Positions 1 to 8,746 of a stretch of 19,084 bases of DNA are shown piece after piece. This stretch comes from Rhizophlyctis rosea. Lineage: Eukaryota; Chytridiomycota; Chytridiomycetes; Rhizophlyctidales; Rhizophlyctidaceae. The position numbers were made by a program, and so were the translations under genes. The DNA lies in contig JADGJC010000535.1 in the NCBI GenBank assembly GCA_027596075.1, positions 1-19,084 on the forward strand, written 5' to 3'. The notes beneath the pieces were generated by a model. The model did no database searches. It worked only from the letters and a program-made list of their open reading frames with translations, and was not told the origin of the DNA. Every line of letters starts with the position of its first letter. Position 1 is the first letter of the stretch.

Positions 1-117
1 AAAAAAAAAAAAAAACTTGCCTCTTCCTCCCTGTAACCCTCCTCTCCCTCGGGCACTGCATCACCTCTCCAACACCCCCACCCAAAAACCTAACAAACCC
101 CATCTCACAAACACCAG

Positions 118-1201
118 ATACGGCAACGCTTTCCCATCCTTAGACCGCGTCGACCCCTCCCGCGTCACATCCCTCCATATAACCCTCATCCCCTTTGCGG
201 ACATCGTCCCCTACCTCCCAAAACTTCGCACTTTCCCCCGCCTTGAGAAACTGGCGTTCGGAAGGGTGAGACTCGCGCGCTTAAAGCAGGTAAAGTGTCT
301 TTCCTCCCCATCCTCGTTTTTCTCTACAATTGTCCTGATTTCCGGAACAGACCAACCGCCTTTCTGCGTTACGGGGTATCAGGGAGTTGGATATAGCGGA
401 GGAAGGCAATCCCGTCACGGAGTGTGGGTTGTTTAGGGAATATGTCCTGTTCCGGTTGGGACACCTACCCTTACGGAAGTTCTGTGGCGTGGAAGTCACG
501 AAAGCGGCCTTGGATCGTGCCGAGGGGGTGTTTTGTAAGTTTTACTTTGTTTTTTTCGCCTCGTTGTGCTTGTTTTGGCTCCCTTTCTTGGGTCCGTCAA
601 GTTTGAGAAGCTGGATATCATTCTAGACACCTGTCTGAACATTTTTTTTTTTTCATCCCCCTAATCCAAACCCATCCCAACAGTCACACTCCGCAAAACA
701 GTCGCCCAAATACCTCCTTACATCCTCTCCCGCACACCGGACGACGTCCTCCCCATCGGTCTCAACGGCCCTACACCACCAACCCCCGAAGAATCCACCA
801 CCTTCACCGGTCTAGAATCCGAACTTCACCACCTACCAACCCCATCCCGCCCCTCCTCAGCACGAGCAGGTGGAAGGCGACCCGGTGGTGTGAAAGGATG
901 TGAGTATCGCCCAAGCCGAGATCACACAGATCCGTGAACGACACGATGATTCTGGACGTGTCTCTCGTGGTGTCATACCTGTATCCAAGCGAGTCACGAC
1001 TAAACCTCCCTCCCCTTCAACCACGCAGATCTCAAAACCCTAATACAAAACGCCACAACAACGCATGAAAAACTCCGCGCGTTCGAAGAGGTGTGGCCGC
1101 AACTCGTCACTCGGGCATGCGAAGAGGCGGTGGAAATGGTGATGAATGGCAATATGGAAGCGGGGGGGAGGGAGGCTTTGGTTGCGGTTTTGGGGGAGTG
1201 A
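118..1201 (+). CDS. Leucine-rich-repeat (LRR-cap) protein, 5'-partial
   Basis: Model: exons (<)118-289, 351-534, 684-899, 1029-1201, with phase-compatible GT-AG junctions. The 5' part lies outside the window, or joins an upstream exon through a likely acceptor (CACCAG) at 112-117. Exon 1 and early exon 2 carry LRR-like leucine spacing (PYLPKLRTFPRLEKL, then NRLSALRGIRELDI). Exon 2 then shows a typical LRR-cap: GNPV, a REYVLFRLGHLPLRK stretch, GVEVTK and a basic/acidic helix (DRAEGVF). This cap ends SDS22/U2A'-like LRR proteins, including several flagellar or centrosomal ones. The C-terminal part after the cap is Pro/Ser/Thr-rich (about 750-880), then a charged helical segment (LRAFEEVWPQL) up to the TGA at 1199-1201. 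The role is probably protein binding. I cannot name the orthologue. Exon 3 is very C-rich and exon 4 G-rich on the coding strand. Confidence 0.7.
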
Positions 1202-1733
1202 AGGGGGACGAAACCGGTTTTCCTTTTTTCTTTGTCTTTTTTTTTACGTGAAGGGCGGTGGGGCCAAGGGGGCATTTGTGATATCGTTGTACATAGCGTT
1301 TTGTTTGGTGAGAGAGGAATTGTAAATAGACTTGTCCGCATCGATTTTCTGCATGCAGGGCTTCTAGGAAGATGAACATCGTCCTTGCATTTCATCCCAA
1401 CAATCGCGGCGAAGCAAAGAAACTCATCTAAAAAACGCATGCTTCTATCCAACAAACACAGAATTGGACGGCCTCCACTCCAGAAGGGTTTTTTGGTCAA
1501 AAAGCCAAAAATCACAACACCCAATCAAAATGTAAAACATCCATCAAACCCCAGACCCATCTCCCCATGATTTTTGAAAGAACATGATATTGCAACACAG
1601 CAAGAAATAAAACAACAGCCCCAACCCCACCCAACCCGCCTTTCCTCCCTCCTGGGCACATCGAAAACCCATACAAAGATTCACATTACACAATTCCCTC
1701 CTAACAAACAAACCCCTCTCACAAAAAGCTCCC
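1202..1733. other. Intergenic, convergent 3' ends
   Basis: This stretch separates the stop of the LRR gene (+) from the stop of the CWC22 gene (-). It should hold both 3' untranslated regions. There is a T-run near 1227-1250 and an A-rich part near 1500-1620. The short open frames here (for example on the minus strand at 1000-1524) have no conserved look and overlap the LRR exon. I see no gene, RNA or mobile element. Confidence 0.6.
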
Positions 1734-4418
1734 CTAACGCCCTCTAGTCATCATCATCCTCTTAGTATACGGCGACGGAGACCTCGACACCGCATCCCTC
1801 TTCCCACCAACTTTCTCAACCTTGACCTCCGGCGAATCAGGTGACCTCCTCCTCACAGGCGGCGACGCACCCCTCCCTCCCCTCCTCCGATCCTCGACAC
1901 TACGTTCCCTCCTCCGATCCTCACCACTACGTTCCCTCCTCCGTTCGCCACCGTCACGTTCCGTCCTGCGCCGATCACCACCACCACGTTCCGGACTATA
2001 CTTCTTGCGCCGATCGTCACCGCCACGCTCCTCACTATACTCCCTCCTCCTCCCCCCACCACGTTCCGGACTCTCATCCCTTCTCCTCCCTCCGCCACCA
2101 TCACGTTCATCACTCCCTTCCCTCCTCCGCCTCCTCACAACATCCCCCCTCCCATTCCTCCCCTCTCCACCCTCCCTCCTCGCATCCGACCCCCTCCTAG
2201 CATCCGACCCCCTCCTAACATCCGACCCCCTCCTAACATCCGACCCCCTCCTCCCACCACCCCTCTCCCCACCCTTCCCCCTCTTCCTCTCATCCTCACT
2301 CTCACTCTCACTCTCCTCCTCACTACTATCACTCGAATCACTCGAATCACTACTATCACTACTCGAATCACTCAAACTCTCACTATCACTCCCCTCAACC
2401 CTCTGCTGCTGCGCCATAATCATCTTCGGCGCATTCTTCAAATACTCCCTCAACTCCTCCGTCAACCCACCCAACCCAATACTCGTAAAATAATTAATCG
2501 CAAACCGCGTGTTCCGCGGATTATCCCTTGGAAACAAGCCATCAAACACCCCTCGAGATATATTTCCTGCATTTGTGGAAACGTTGACGATCATGGAGGG
2601 ATCTTTGAGGCGGTCGTTCAGGCGTTTCAACCCAAGCGCTTCAGTGAGGTCTTGGAAGAGGATTTTAACGAAAATGCGGGAAGAGGAGGTGGTGTCTTGT
2701 TCCGTTAGGCGGATTAGGGAGAAGACGGACCAGGGTAACGCGTCAGAGGCGAGGAGGTGCGCGAAGAACTTCCCGATATTCCGTAACCGATTCGTCTCAA
2801 ACCGATGAATAGTCTTATAACACTCCTCAAAAGCCTGCATGAAACTCTCCGTCCACCCTTTATTCAAACAACAAAAACGTTCCCCCAAAAGCCCATAAAA
2901 ATTCACATACGTCCTCTCCTGGCTGCAACACTCGATCACCATATTCGCCAACTCGATTTCCTGGCCAGGCTGGATATTCATTTTCATAAGCTTGTGTGCG
3001 CATTCTTCGAAGTTTAGGGACGACATGATGGTGAGGTAGATCCCGCGACGGAGGTTGATGAGGTTGGTGTTGGTTTCGTCTTGGATTTGGAGGGTTTGGT
3101 AGGCGGCTTTGACGGCGTTTTCGGCGTCGGAGGCGTCGTCGTCGTCGGAAGCGGAGTCGTCGTCGCTACCAGATTCGCCCTCCTCGTCGTCAGAACCTTC
3201 GCCAAGGATTTCTTTCTTCATGTCGGCGTACAGTTGCTCGTTCTTGAGGTAATCCGGGTCCGCACGGAAGACGTTGAGGTTTTCTTCGACGTTGAGTTCG
3301 TCCTCCAACCCGACGAGATGGGTCATTTGGTCGTCTTCTTCGACGAGGTCGAGTTCTTCCAGTACCGCCGGGTTGTCCTTGAATTTATCCTTCCGAACTT
3401 GGAAGAGGACTTCGACCATGTACTGGGTACGCTTGTCGATCGTGCCTTCGTGAAGGATGGCGCGGAAACGGTCGAAGATGTGGTTGATCCCTTTGCCTGA
3501 TGTTTCCGTCAAGAACGCCCCGCACTCCCTAATAAACCCAACAGCTACTTCTACGGAATCGTCCGTTGGACGTTCGAGGAGCAAAGTCATGATTTGGAGA
3601 GCGACAATCTCATGGGCAATCTTCTGGTTGACGAGGTGGGCGAGGAACTTGGCGACGGCGAGACAGACGGCTTTGTCGCTTCGTTTGTAGGCACGGCGGA
3701 ATTGGGAGATAAGGCGGTTAAGCAGGAGTTCGCCGATTTGCGGGAATTTGGTGTTCAATACGGCGATGAGGGCGGCGTAAACGTGTGTAAAAGGTAAGGA
3801 AGCAGCTTGAGCTTTCATAATACTTCTACATAACAACCCCCTTCCACGAATAACATTCTCCCCGAACAACTCCCGTACAATATGTTTGATGTTCGACGTA
3901 TTGACCTTGTTGATCAAACCGTTGATACTCTTCTTCAGAGCCTCCCAGGTCACTCTCTGATACTCCGGACTGCCGTCGGCCGTCATCTGAGCTTGCATTG
4001 CCCTCAACCTAGCCGGCGGTATATAAGCCCCCCCAGCACGACCCAACACCGACAAAGATTTGTCCGCTTCCACCCTAGCCGGCCCAACCGGTTCCGTCCT
4101 AGCTACCACCCGCTCCTCTCGCTCAACCGGAGGCGGCATAGGCCCTGGTGATGCCGACGGCGATGTATGTGCCCGCTTGCCATTCCGTTTTCGTTGTCGT
4201 GCACCGTCGGATTCGTCTGATGAAGAGTTGGACGCTTCCGACCTGGCCCGCTTCTTTCCACCTTCTGCTGCTGCGATACCGGCCTCCAATTCTTCGGCGG
4301 GTGGGAGTTCAGGACCGGGTGAAGGTGAAGCTGAGGGTAATCCGCGACGGGGCTGGTCTTCACCACCGTCCGAATCTTCCGAGTGGTGGGGAGATCCCGA
4401 CTGTGACGCTGAACTCAT
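1734..4418 (-). CDS. CWC22: Pre-mRNA-splicing factor CWC22
   Basis: Single uninterrupted frame of 894 aa from ATG at 4418. CWC22 is a spliceosome (NTC/B-act complex) component; in animals it binds eIF4A3 and helps deposit the exon-junction complex. Domain order matches the family: a low-complexity Ser/Glu/Arg N-terminus (about 1-135) with basic clusters ([14 protein letters not shown]) that could serve nuclear import; MIF4G domain about residues 150-340 ([20 protein letters not shown], then [17 protein letters not shown] and [17 protein letters not shown]); an acidic linker about 405-435 (Asp/Ser/Glu); MA3 domain about 448-610 ([31 protein letters not shown]); then a long Ser-rich and Arg/Asp/Glu/Gly-rich RS-like tail from about 660 to the end. 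Human CWC22 has a similar RS-like tail. The lack of introns contrasts with the neighbours. Large open frames on the opposite strand under the tail are shadows of its repeats. Confidence 0.96.
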   Translation of the reverse strand: MSSASQSGSPHHSEDSDGGEDQPRRGLPSASPSPGPELPPAEELEAGIAAAEGGKKRARSEASNSSSDESDGARQRKRNGKRAHTSPSASPGPMPPPVEREERVVARTEPVGPARVEADKSLSVLGRAGGAYIPPARLRAMQAQMTADGSPEYQRVTWEALKKSINGLINKVNTSNIKHIVRELFGENVIRGRGLLCRSIMKAQAASLPFTHVYAALIAVLNTKFPQIGELLLNRLISQFRRAYKRSDKAVCLAVAKFLAHLVNQKIAHEIVALQIMTLLLERPTDDSVEVAVGFIRECGAFLTETSGKGINHIFDRFRAILHEGTIDKRTQYMVEVLFQVRKDKFKDNPAVLEELDLVEEDDQMTHLVGLEDELNVEENLNVFRADPDYLKNEQLYADMKKEILGEGSDDEEGESGSDDDSASDDDDASDAENAVKAAYQTLQIQDETNTNLINLRRGIYLTIMSSLNFEECAHKLMKMNIQPGQEIELANMVIECCSQERTYVNFYGLLGERFCCLNKGWTESFMQAFEECYKTIHRFETNRLRNIGKFFAHLLASDALPWSVFSLIRLTEQDTTSSSRIFVKILFQDLTEALGLKRLNDRLKDPSMIVNVSTNAGNISRGVFDGLFPRDNPRNTRFAINYFTSIGLGGLTEELREYLKNAPKMIMAQQQRVEGSDSESLSDSSSDSSDSSDSSDSSEEESESESEDERKRGKGGERGGGRRGSDVRRGSDVRRGSDARRGSDARREGGEGRNGRGDVVRRRRREGSDERDGGGGRRRDESPERGGGRRREYSEERGGDDRRKKYSPERGGGDRRRTERDGGERRRERSGEDRRRERSVEDRRRGGRGASPPVRRRSPDSPEVKVEKVGGKRDAVSRSPSPYTKRMMMTRGR
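2184..2256 (-). repeat. 18-bp tandem repeat within the CWC22 tail
   Basis: About four copies of an 18-bp unit (plus-strand form ATCCGACCCCCTCCTAAC, with A/G variation) encode repeats of RRGSDV/A at about residues 721-745 of CWC22. Less regular repeats flank it (1880-2110), encoding RRRE(R/Y)S(G/P)E-type units. The repeat keeps the reading frame, so copy number can vary without breaking the protein. Confidence 0.85.
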
Positions 4419-5143
4419 ACTTCGAAACTGTGAGGGTATATGGTACGACTTTAAACTGTGTTGATCACTGGTGAGTAGGAGTTCTGAGAGGACGCTTTAC
4501 TCCTGTGGATTTGGAGGTTGCCGAAGCGTAATCAGTTTGGGGAAATTGTGGAATGGGTAGGGTGGAAAAGCGCAGTTTGTGGGTCCTCATATTCGACCTC
4601 TCCAAAATTGGCTGAGCGAGTTGCGACACGTGACACTATTCACATCCTAAATAAAGCTGCACATGATCGAATTCACTAGGACCCTCACTGCTCACAAAAA
4701 GTGTTAAGGGTCCTGACTCCCTGTTCTTGAAGCAAGGAAAGCGCGAAACACCCAGATAACCCGACAAATCGAATAGGGTATATATATGTATTAAGTGAGG
4801 AGGACTTGATATAGCAGCTCGGAAGAGTGGGGAAGGACGATGAAAATCATAAAAGTTACATCAGAAAAGAGCACTGATCCCTAAATACAGCAAGAAAGAA
4901 GTATCGACTTCATCACGGCCCCAGATCTGCTTCGTTTGACCGGCTCTCATCTTCGCAAATCCTAAAGCTCAAGGATTTCTAAAATTAGTCATAGCTTATA
5001 TACATATTACACAACAAAGACGCGTAAGAATTCCTAAACAATGAAAAGAATGAACGATTATTGAACGAAGCATATCTATCAAATATGAAATCCCGCAAAA
5101 CATATCCGAACACGCACATTTGTAGAAGACAGGAGGCCAGGAC
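4419..5143. promoter_or_regulatory. CWC22 upstream region and glycosyltransferase 3' flank
   Basis: This gap of about 725 nt lies upstream of the minus-strand CWC22 start and downstream of the minus-strand glycosyltransferase stop. It should contain the CWC22 promoter (nearer 4420-4600) and the 3' end of the glycosyltransferase transcript (nearer 5000-5143). An AT-rich part near 4980-5050 and a TATATATG run near 4783 are visible. No defined binding site, RNA gene or additional open frame is supported. Confidence 0.4.
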
Positions 5144-6739
5144 CTATGCCTCGTTATCAGACCACGCATGCGTCCAATACGTGATCATGTATGCTTTTTC
5201 GTTCGGTCTTCCGTGGGCTTCGAAGTGGTCTTTGCAGGCTGTTTCGTTGAAGGTTTTTGGTGATCCGCCCTGGTTACAAGGGAATTGGGAAGAGTTGTTA
5301 GACGTGTCTTGAATTGTGAGATTGAAAAAACAAGAGGTTGCACTATTCCTCCCACCAAAGCTAAAAACAAAAGAACATCAACCTACCCAACAAAACGGTA
5401 CCCCCCTCGACGCATGCCAATCATACGGATAAATCACCCCAGGATCAAGTACATGAACCGGCTGCCTTTCATTCTCCGGTACTCGTTGAAGATAGTTATG
5501 CAACGCCTGTCGCAACACCACCGGCCCCGTCACAAACTCCGCCTCCCTAACACCCCTCTCAACTCTCCCCATAATCTCTCCCAAAACATGCAACCAAAAC
5601 GGGTGTCCCCTCGAACTCGCCAACCACGCATTCGGAAGCGAGTGCTGAAAATCCTTATCTTCTCCCATCTGACCAATATACGCAGCATCCTCAGTTAGGA
5701 GGGAGGTGAAAGGTTTAACCGCTTCGGTGTCGAGATCGGCGTAGATGCCGCCAAAGTGGTGCATGTAGATGTAGCGGGTGAAGTCTGCTTTGGCGATTTT
5801 GGAGGGGAGGCGGTCGTAGGTTGGGAGGAAGAAGGGGTAGTGGGTGGAGATCAGGGCGCGGTTTTGGGTGTCGGTCCAGAGGATGTGGGTGTGGTCCGGG
5901 TGGTGTTTTTGCCAGGTTTTGGACCAGTGGGAGAAGTTCTGTGTGGTTGGGGGGTTGGTTAGTTTTGTGTCGGGGGGGATGGAATACTAGTTGGTTTGCC
6001 CATATTTACGAGCCTGGTTCAAACGTGATACCCTCGCAAATGCTCAATCCATCTGGTGATCGAGGGTGATGTGAAAATAGCGATTTGCTTCGCAGATCTC
6101 ACCACCTGTTCCTTTGACATAGTACACTCGGCTGATGCGCAGCAGATCGCATCCCGCTCCTTCCGCCGCAGCGTACTGATTTGATGCGCAGCAGATCGCA
6201 ATCCTCTCATCCTCCCGTCCCAGGGGTACACATCGCGATCGCCAGACCCAGGACGCTCGCGATCATCACTCATCCAACCATGCGTACACACATCCACAAT
6301 CACCATCCCCATCACCCCATCTTTGCCAATCACACTGGACCAGATAAACAAACATTCAACTCGACGACCTACCGGCGGCAACACCTTATTCTTCCAACTC
6401 TGATGAATGAACTTTGGCACCCCATTTTGGGGGAACACAAACTGAGGTCTGATGTTTGTCACGGACAGAAGCAATCCCGTCCCGTCGTCTGCTGAGTTTG
6501 TGTAGTATACTGTGCGACAGACGAGAGATGCGATGCATCAGTGATACTCTGAATACAAATGATCCCAGAATCAGATATGACACATTACATGGAGGTCTAT
6601 TATTTGCCACGGCGTATAGCACGAATATAGAGCATAAGCACATTGCTACGAGTGCGCAGAGGAGGGTTTTCTTTCTGTCCATTGCAGCTGGTGGCCGTGG
6701 CCATGATACTGATGGGACGGGGACGTAGGAGGAGGTCAT
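5144..6739 (-). CDS. OCH1-like glycosyltransferase (DXD-type, GT32)
   Basis: Model of 310 aa, exons 6739-6589, 6491-6373, 5938-5402, 5269-5144. A short N-terminus is followed by one hydrophobic segment at about residues 24-44 (TLLCALVAMCLCSIFVLYAV), which suggests a type II Golgi/ER membrane protein. Family signatures follow in order: VPKFIHQSWKNK (about 75-86), WSKTWQKHHPDH, HILW, KADFTRYIYMHHFGGIYADL with the metal-binding DLD at about 158-160, NAWLASSRGHPFW, TGP, and a C-terminal AYMITYWTHAWSD. These fit the OCH1 / glycosyltransferase sugar-binding DXD family (alpha-1,6-mannosyltransferase or sphingolipid mannosyltransferase relatives); the exact acceptor cannot be told. A second Met (codon 20, position 6682) just before the membrane segment is an alternative start. 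The last exon is supported by the conserved C-terminal motif. The second intron is unusually long. Confidence 0.88.
5939..6372 (-). other. 434-nt intron of the glycosyltransferase gene
   Basis: The donor GTAGGT follows the codons for VLPP and the acceptor CACACAG precedes those for NFSHWSK, joining in phase 0. It is about four to six times longer than most introns in this window. It holds a 19-bp direct repeat. Open frames inside it (6019-6474 minus, 6181-6495 plus) show no conserved family and are not called. Confidence 0.7.
6133..6200 (+). repeat. 19-bp direct repeat inside the long intron
   Basis: TGATGCGCAGCAGATCGCA occurs at 6133-6151 and again at 6182-6200, both exact, 49 bp apart. A looser relative (CGCAGATC) is near 6091. 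Origin unknown; it could be a remnant of an inserted element or a local duplication. Confidence 0.85.
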
Positions 6740-6817
6740 GGTTGCGGTGGTTCTTTGGATGATGGGGATGGTGTCTATGAGAGGGGATCTACTGTATGAG
6801 ATTTCAGGCCCTTTGGG

Positions 6818-6847
6818 GCGAGTGCTAGGGCGAGTGCTAGGGCGAGA
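6818..6847 (+). repeat. 12-bp tandem repeat (GGGCGAGTGCTA)
   Basis: The unit GGGCGAGTGCTA is present twice in a row, followed by a partial third copy (GGGCGAGA). It lies in the shared promoter region of the divergent gene pair. Confidence 0.8.
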
Positions 6848-7179
6848 TATATTAAGGGATGCTTAGGAAGGGATGTGTAGTGGCTAGTTATGTGTATTGG
6901 TATGGCGAGTTTGGTTTTTTGTATTGGGCGAGGAAGGGCGTGGGAAAGAAGTGGGACATGTGAAGGGGGCGAGTTCATCTGTCAAGGGTTCATAAGGGGC
7001 CCCGGTCGCTACATAGTGCGGCTGACGCGAACCCAACAGGGCATTTTGAGTTCATTCTTGTGTTACCAGTATATGAACGTGTTTACAAGCCACATTTCGC
7101 AGACGTCAGAATGGATTTGGTTGCGGGGCGGCACCACTGGCACGGTAGAGGCACCACTGCCATGCGCCGTCTTACTGGT

Positions 7180-7215
7180 CTTGGAATCTTGGAATCTTGG
7201 AGTCTTGGCCTCTCT
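7180..7215 (+). repeat. 9-bp tandem repeat (TCTTGGAA type)
   Basis: TCTTGGAA/TCTTGGAG/TCTTGGCC units follow each other about four times, within the 5' flank or untranslated leader of the phosphatase gene. Confidence 0.75.
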
Positions 7216-7354
7216 TGGCGATTGCGCGTCACCCTGGTTCGTGGTCCTTCAAAATACTTGTTTCCTCTGCCACCACTTCTCGGGACTCGGGACCTACCGC
7301 CCAGGTACACTCCTTCTAACCACCATATTCTGACATCCACCGTCCCCCGACAAG

Positions 7355-8405
7355 ATGTACGCCCAAGTAGATAACATACCCATCGACGCGGAGAACGTCG
7401 CCCACGCGACAACACCATCCAGTGCAGTCATAGGAATGGAATCCGACGACGAGTTCAAAGCAGACCTGGAAGCCATATGCGCACCAGACTTTGCTGCTAC
7501 CGTATGGGTCGTAAGGTAAGCCAAAATGACTTGCGTAAACCCACTTGACGCGTCAACCGCAAACAAACTCCTCACAAGCTCACACCCACATTTCAAAAAG
7601 ACACGGCGAACGCATAGACCAAATAAACCCCTCCTGGATCGCCACCGCCCAAAACCCCTACGACCCACCCCTAACCGAAACCGGAATCGCCCAAGCAACC
7701 CGCTGCGGAACCTCAATCCTCTCCGACATCTCCTCCACCCCCCAAAAAACAACCCTAACCCACATCCTCTCCTCCCCATTCTACCGAACCCTCCAAACAT
7801 CCCGCGCACTCCTCACAGGTCTTTCCCAAACGCCCCACCACACCCAATTACCTCCCTTATCCCTAGAACCAGGCCTCTCAGAATGGCTCTCAGAAAAATA
7901 CTTCCCCTCCCCACTCCCCCTAGAACCATTCACACAAAACAACAGATCCTTCCAATTCCGCGAACTCCCCTACACAACAGGTTCCTACTCCCCATCCCTA
8001 ACAACACCCTTACCACCTTATCCAGAACCCCGCCCCCAAATGCGGGCCCGCCTACTACGCACTTTCGCTTCCTCAACCCGCCAACTTTGCTCCCCACCAC
8101 CATCCCCATCCGTAACGCCTGGTATTATACTAGTATCGCACGGCGCGGGGTGTACGGCACTAGTAGAAGAAGTCATGCGTGCCGTTGGTGATGATCCGTC
8201 TTTCACGGTGGAGGCGACGCCGTATTGTTGTATTTCGAGGTTGGAGAAGAGGAAGGGGGAAAGTCGTTGGAGGTGTCCACGTGTGGCGGATGTGGGGCAT
8301 TTGGGGGAGTTGTTGGAGAGGACCGGGTTGGAGTTTGTGGTTGGGGATGGGGCGGGGGATGAGAAGCCCGTGGGGGGTGGGGAGGGGCCCAGTGGGAAGG
8401 AGTAA
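7355..8405 (+). CDS. Histidine phosphatase superfamily protein (PGAM-like)
   Basis: Model of 321 aa, exons 7355-7515 and 7601-8405; the 85-nt intron falls inside the codon of the catalytic RHG arginine (VVR/HGER). Catalytic features of branch-1 histidine phosphatases are present: RHGER with His55 as the expected phospho-acceptor, PPLTETGIAQA (substrate-pocket helix), SSPFYRTLQTS with Arg116, an acidic EPGLSEWL, and the second histidine in VSHGAGC (His234). Domain order and extra loops resemble the fungal PGAM-family proteins related to UBASH3/TFC7, not glycolytic phosphoglycerate mutase. The substrate cannot be told from sequence. The N-terminal 45 residues and the Gly-rich C-terminus have no visible domain. 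The coding strand is extremely C-rich up to about 8160 and then G-rich to the stop. Confidence 0.92.
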
Positions 8406-8746
8406 AATGAGAAATTTAGGTATTAATATTTTTGTTTGAGTGGAGAGCGGCCCATTACTATTGATGGGGTTCACCTAATGGGATGGCAGGTTGATGGTGA
8501 TTTGCTTGTATGGGATACGTATTGAATAGTATGCGGCTGGAATGAATGCTTGGGCTGGTGATTATGAAGTTTGAGTTGCTTTTGGGTGTATTGACAGACG
8601 AAAAAGATCAGAAGGCAGCTATCAATAGCTGTTCACACGTTACAGGAAGATCTGTTTATTATTGTGCAATGGGAAGCGGATACAGGTTATCTACAAATCA
8701 TGAAGCAGGACATTCTGGCACAAGTGGAATCAGCGGGAATGGCTCC
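8406..8746. other. Intergenic, convergent 3' ends
   Basis: About 340 nt between the stops of the phosphatase (+) and the Ran-binding protein (-). I see no gene, RNA structure or repeat in it; it presumably carries the two 3' untranslated regions. Confidence 0.6.

Larger units (their letters stand above)
6740..7354. promoter_or_regulatory. Divergent promoter: glycosyltransferase / phosphatase
   Basis: A gap of 615 nt between the start codons of two outward-facing genes, so it should hold both promoters. It contains two small tandem repeats (6818-6847 and about 7180-7215) and a near-duplicate GGCACCACTG at 7130 and 7150. No recognisable TATA box or known operator stands out, and no further gene is supported. 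Confidence 0.5.

Noticed and set aside
1..15. Run of 15 A at the left edge
   Set aside because: Too short to tell a poly-A tract of a retroposed copy from a simple repeat or a contig end.
1822..2493. A 223-aa plus-strand open frame rich in Ser/Leu/Pro opposite CWC22
   Set aside because: It is the shadow of the repetitive RS-like tail of CWC22, which is strongly supported on the minus strand.
6007..6060. GGTTCAAAC in the long intron resembles a tRNA B-box
   Set aside because: The flanking bases do not form a T-stem, and no acceptor stem or A-box at a fitting distance is seen, so no tRNA is called.
6019..6474. A 151-aa minus-strand open frame running from the HQSW exon into the long intron
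   Set aside because: Only its first part is homologous (glycosyltransferase exon 2); beyond the GTAGGT donor similarity ends and resumes in exon 3.
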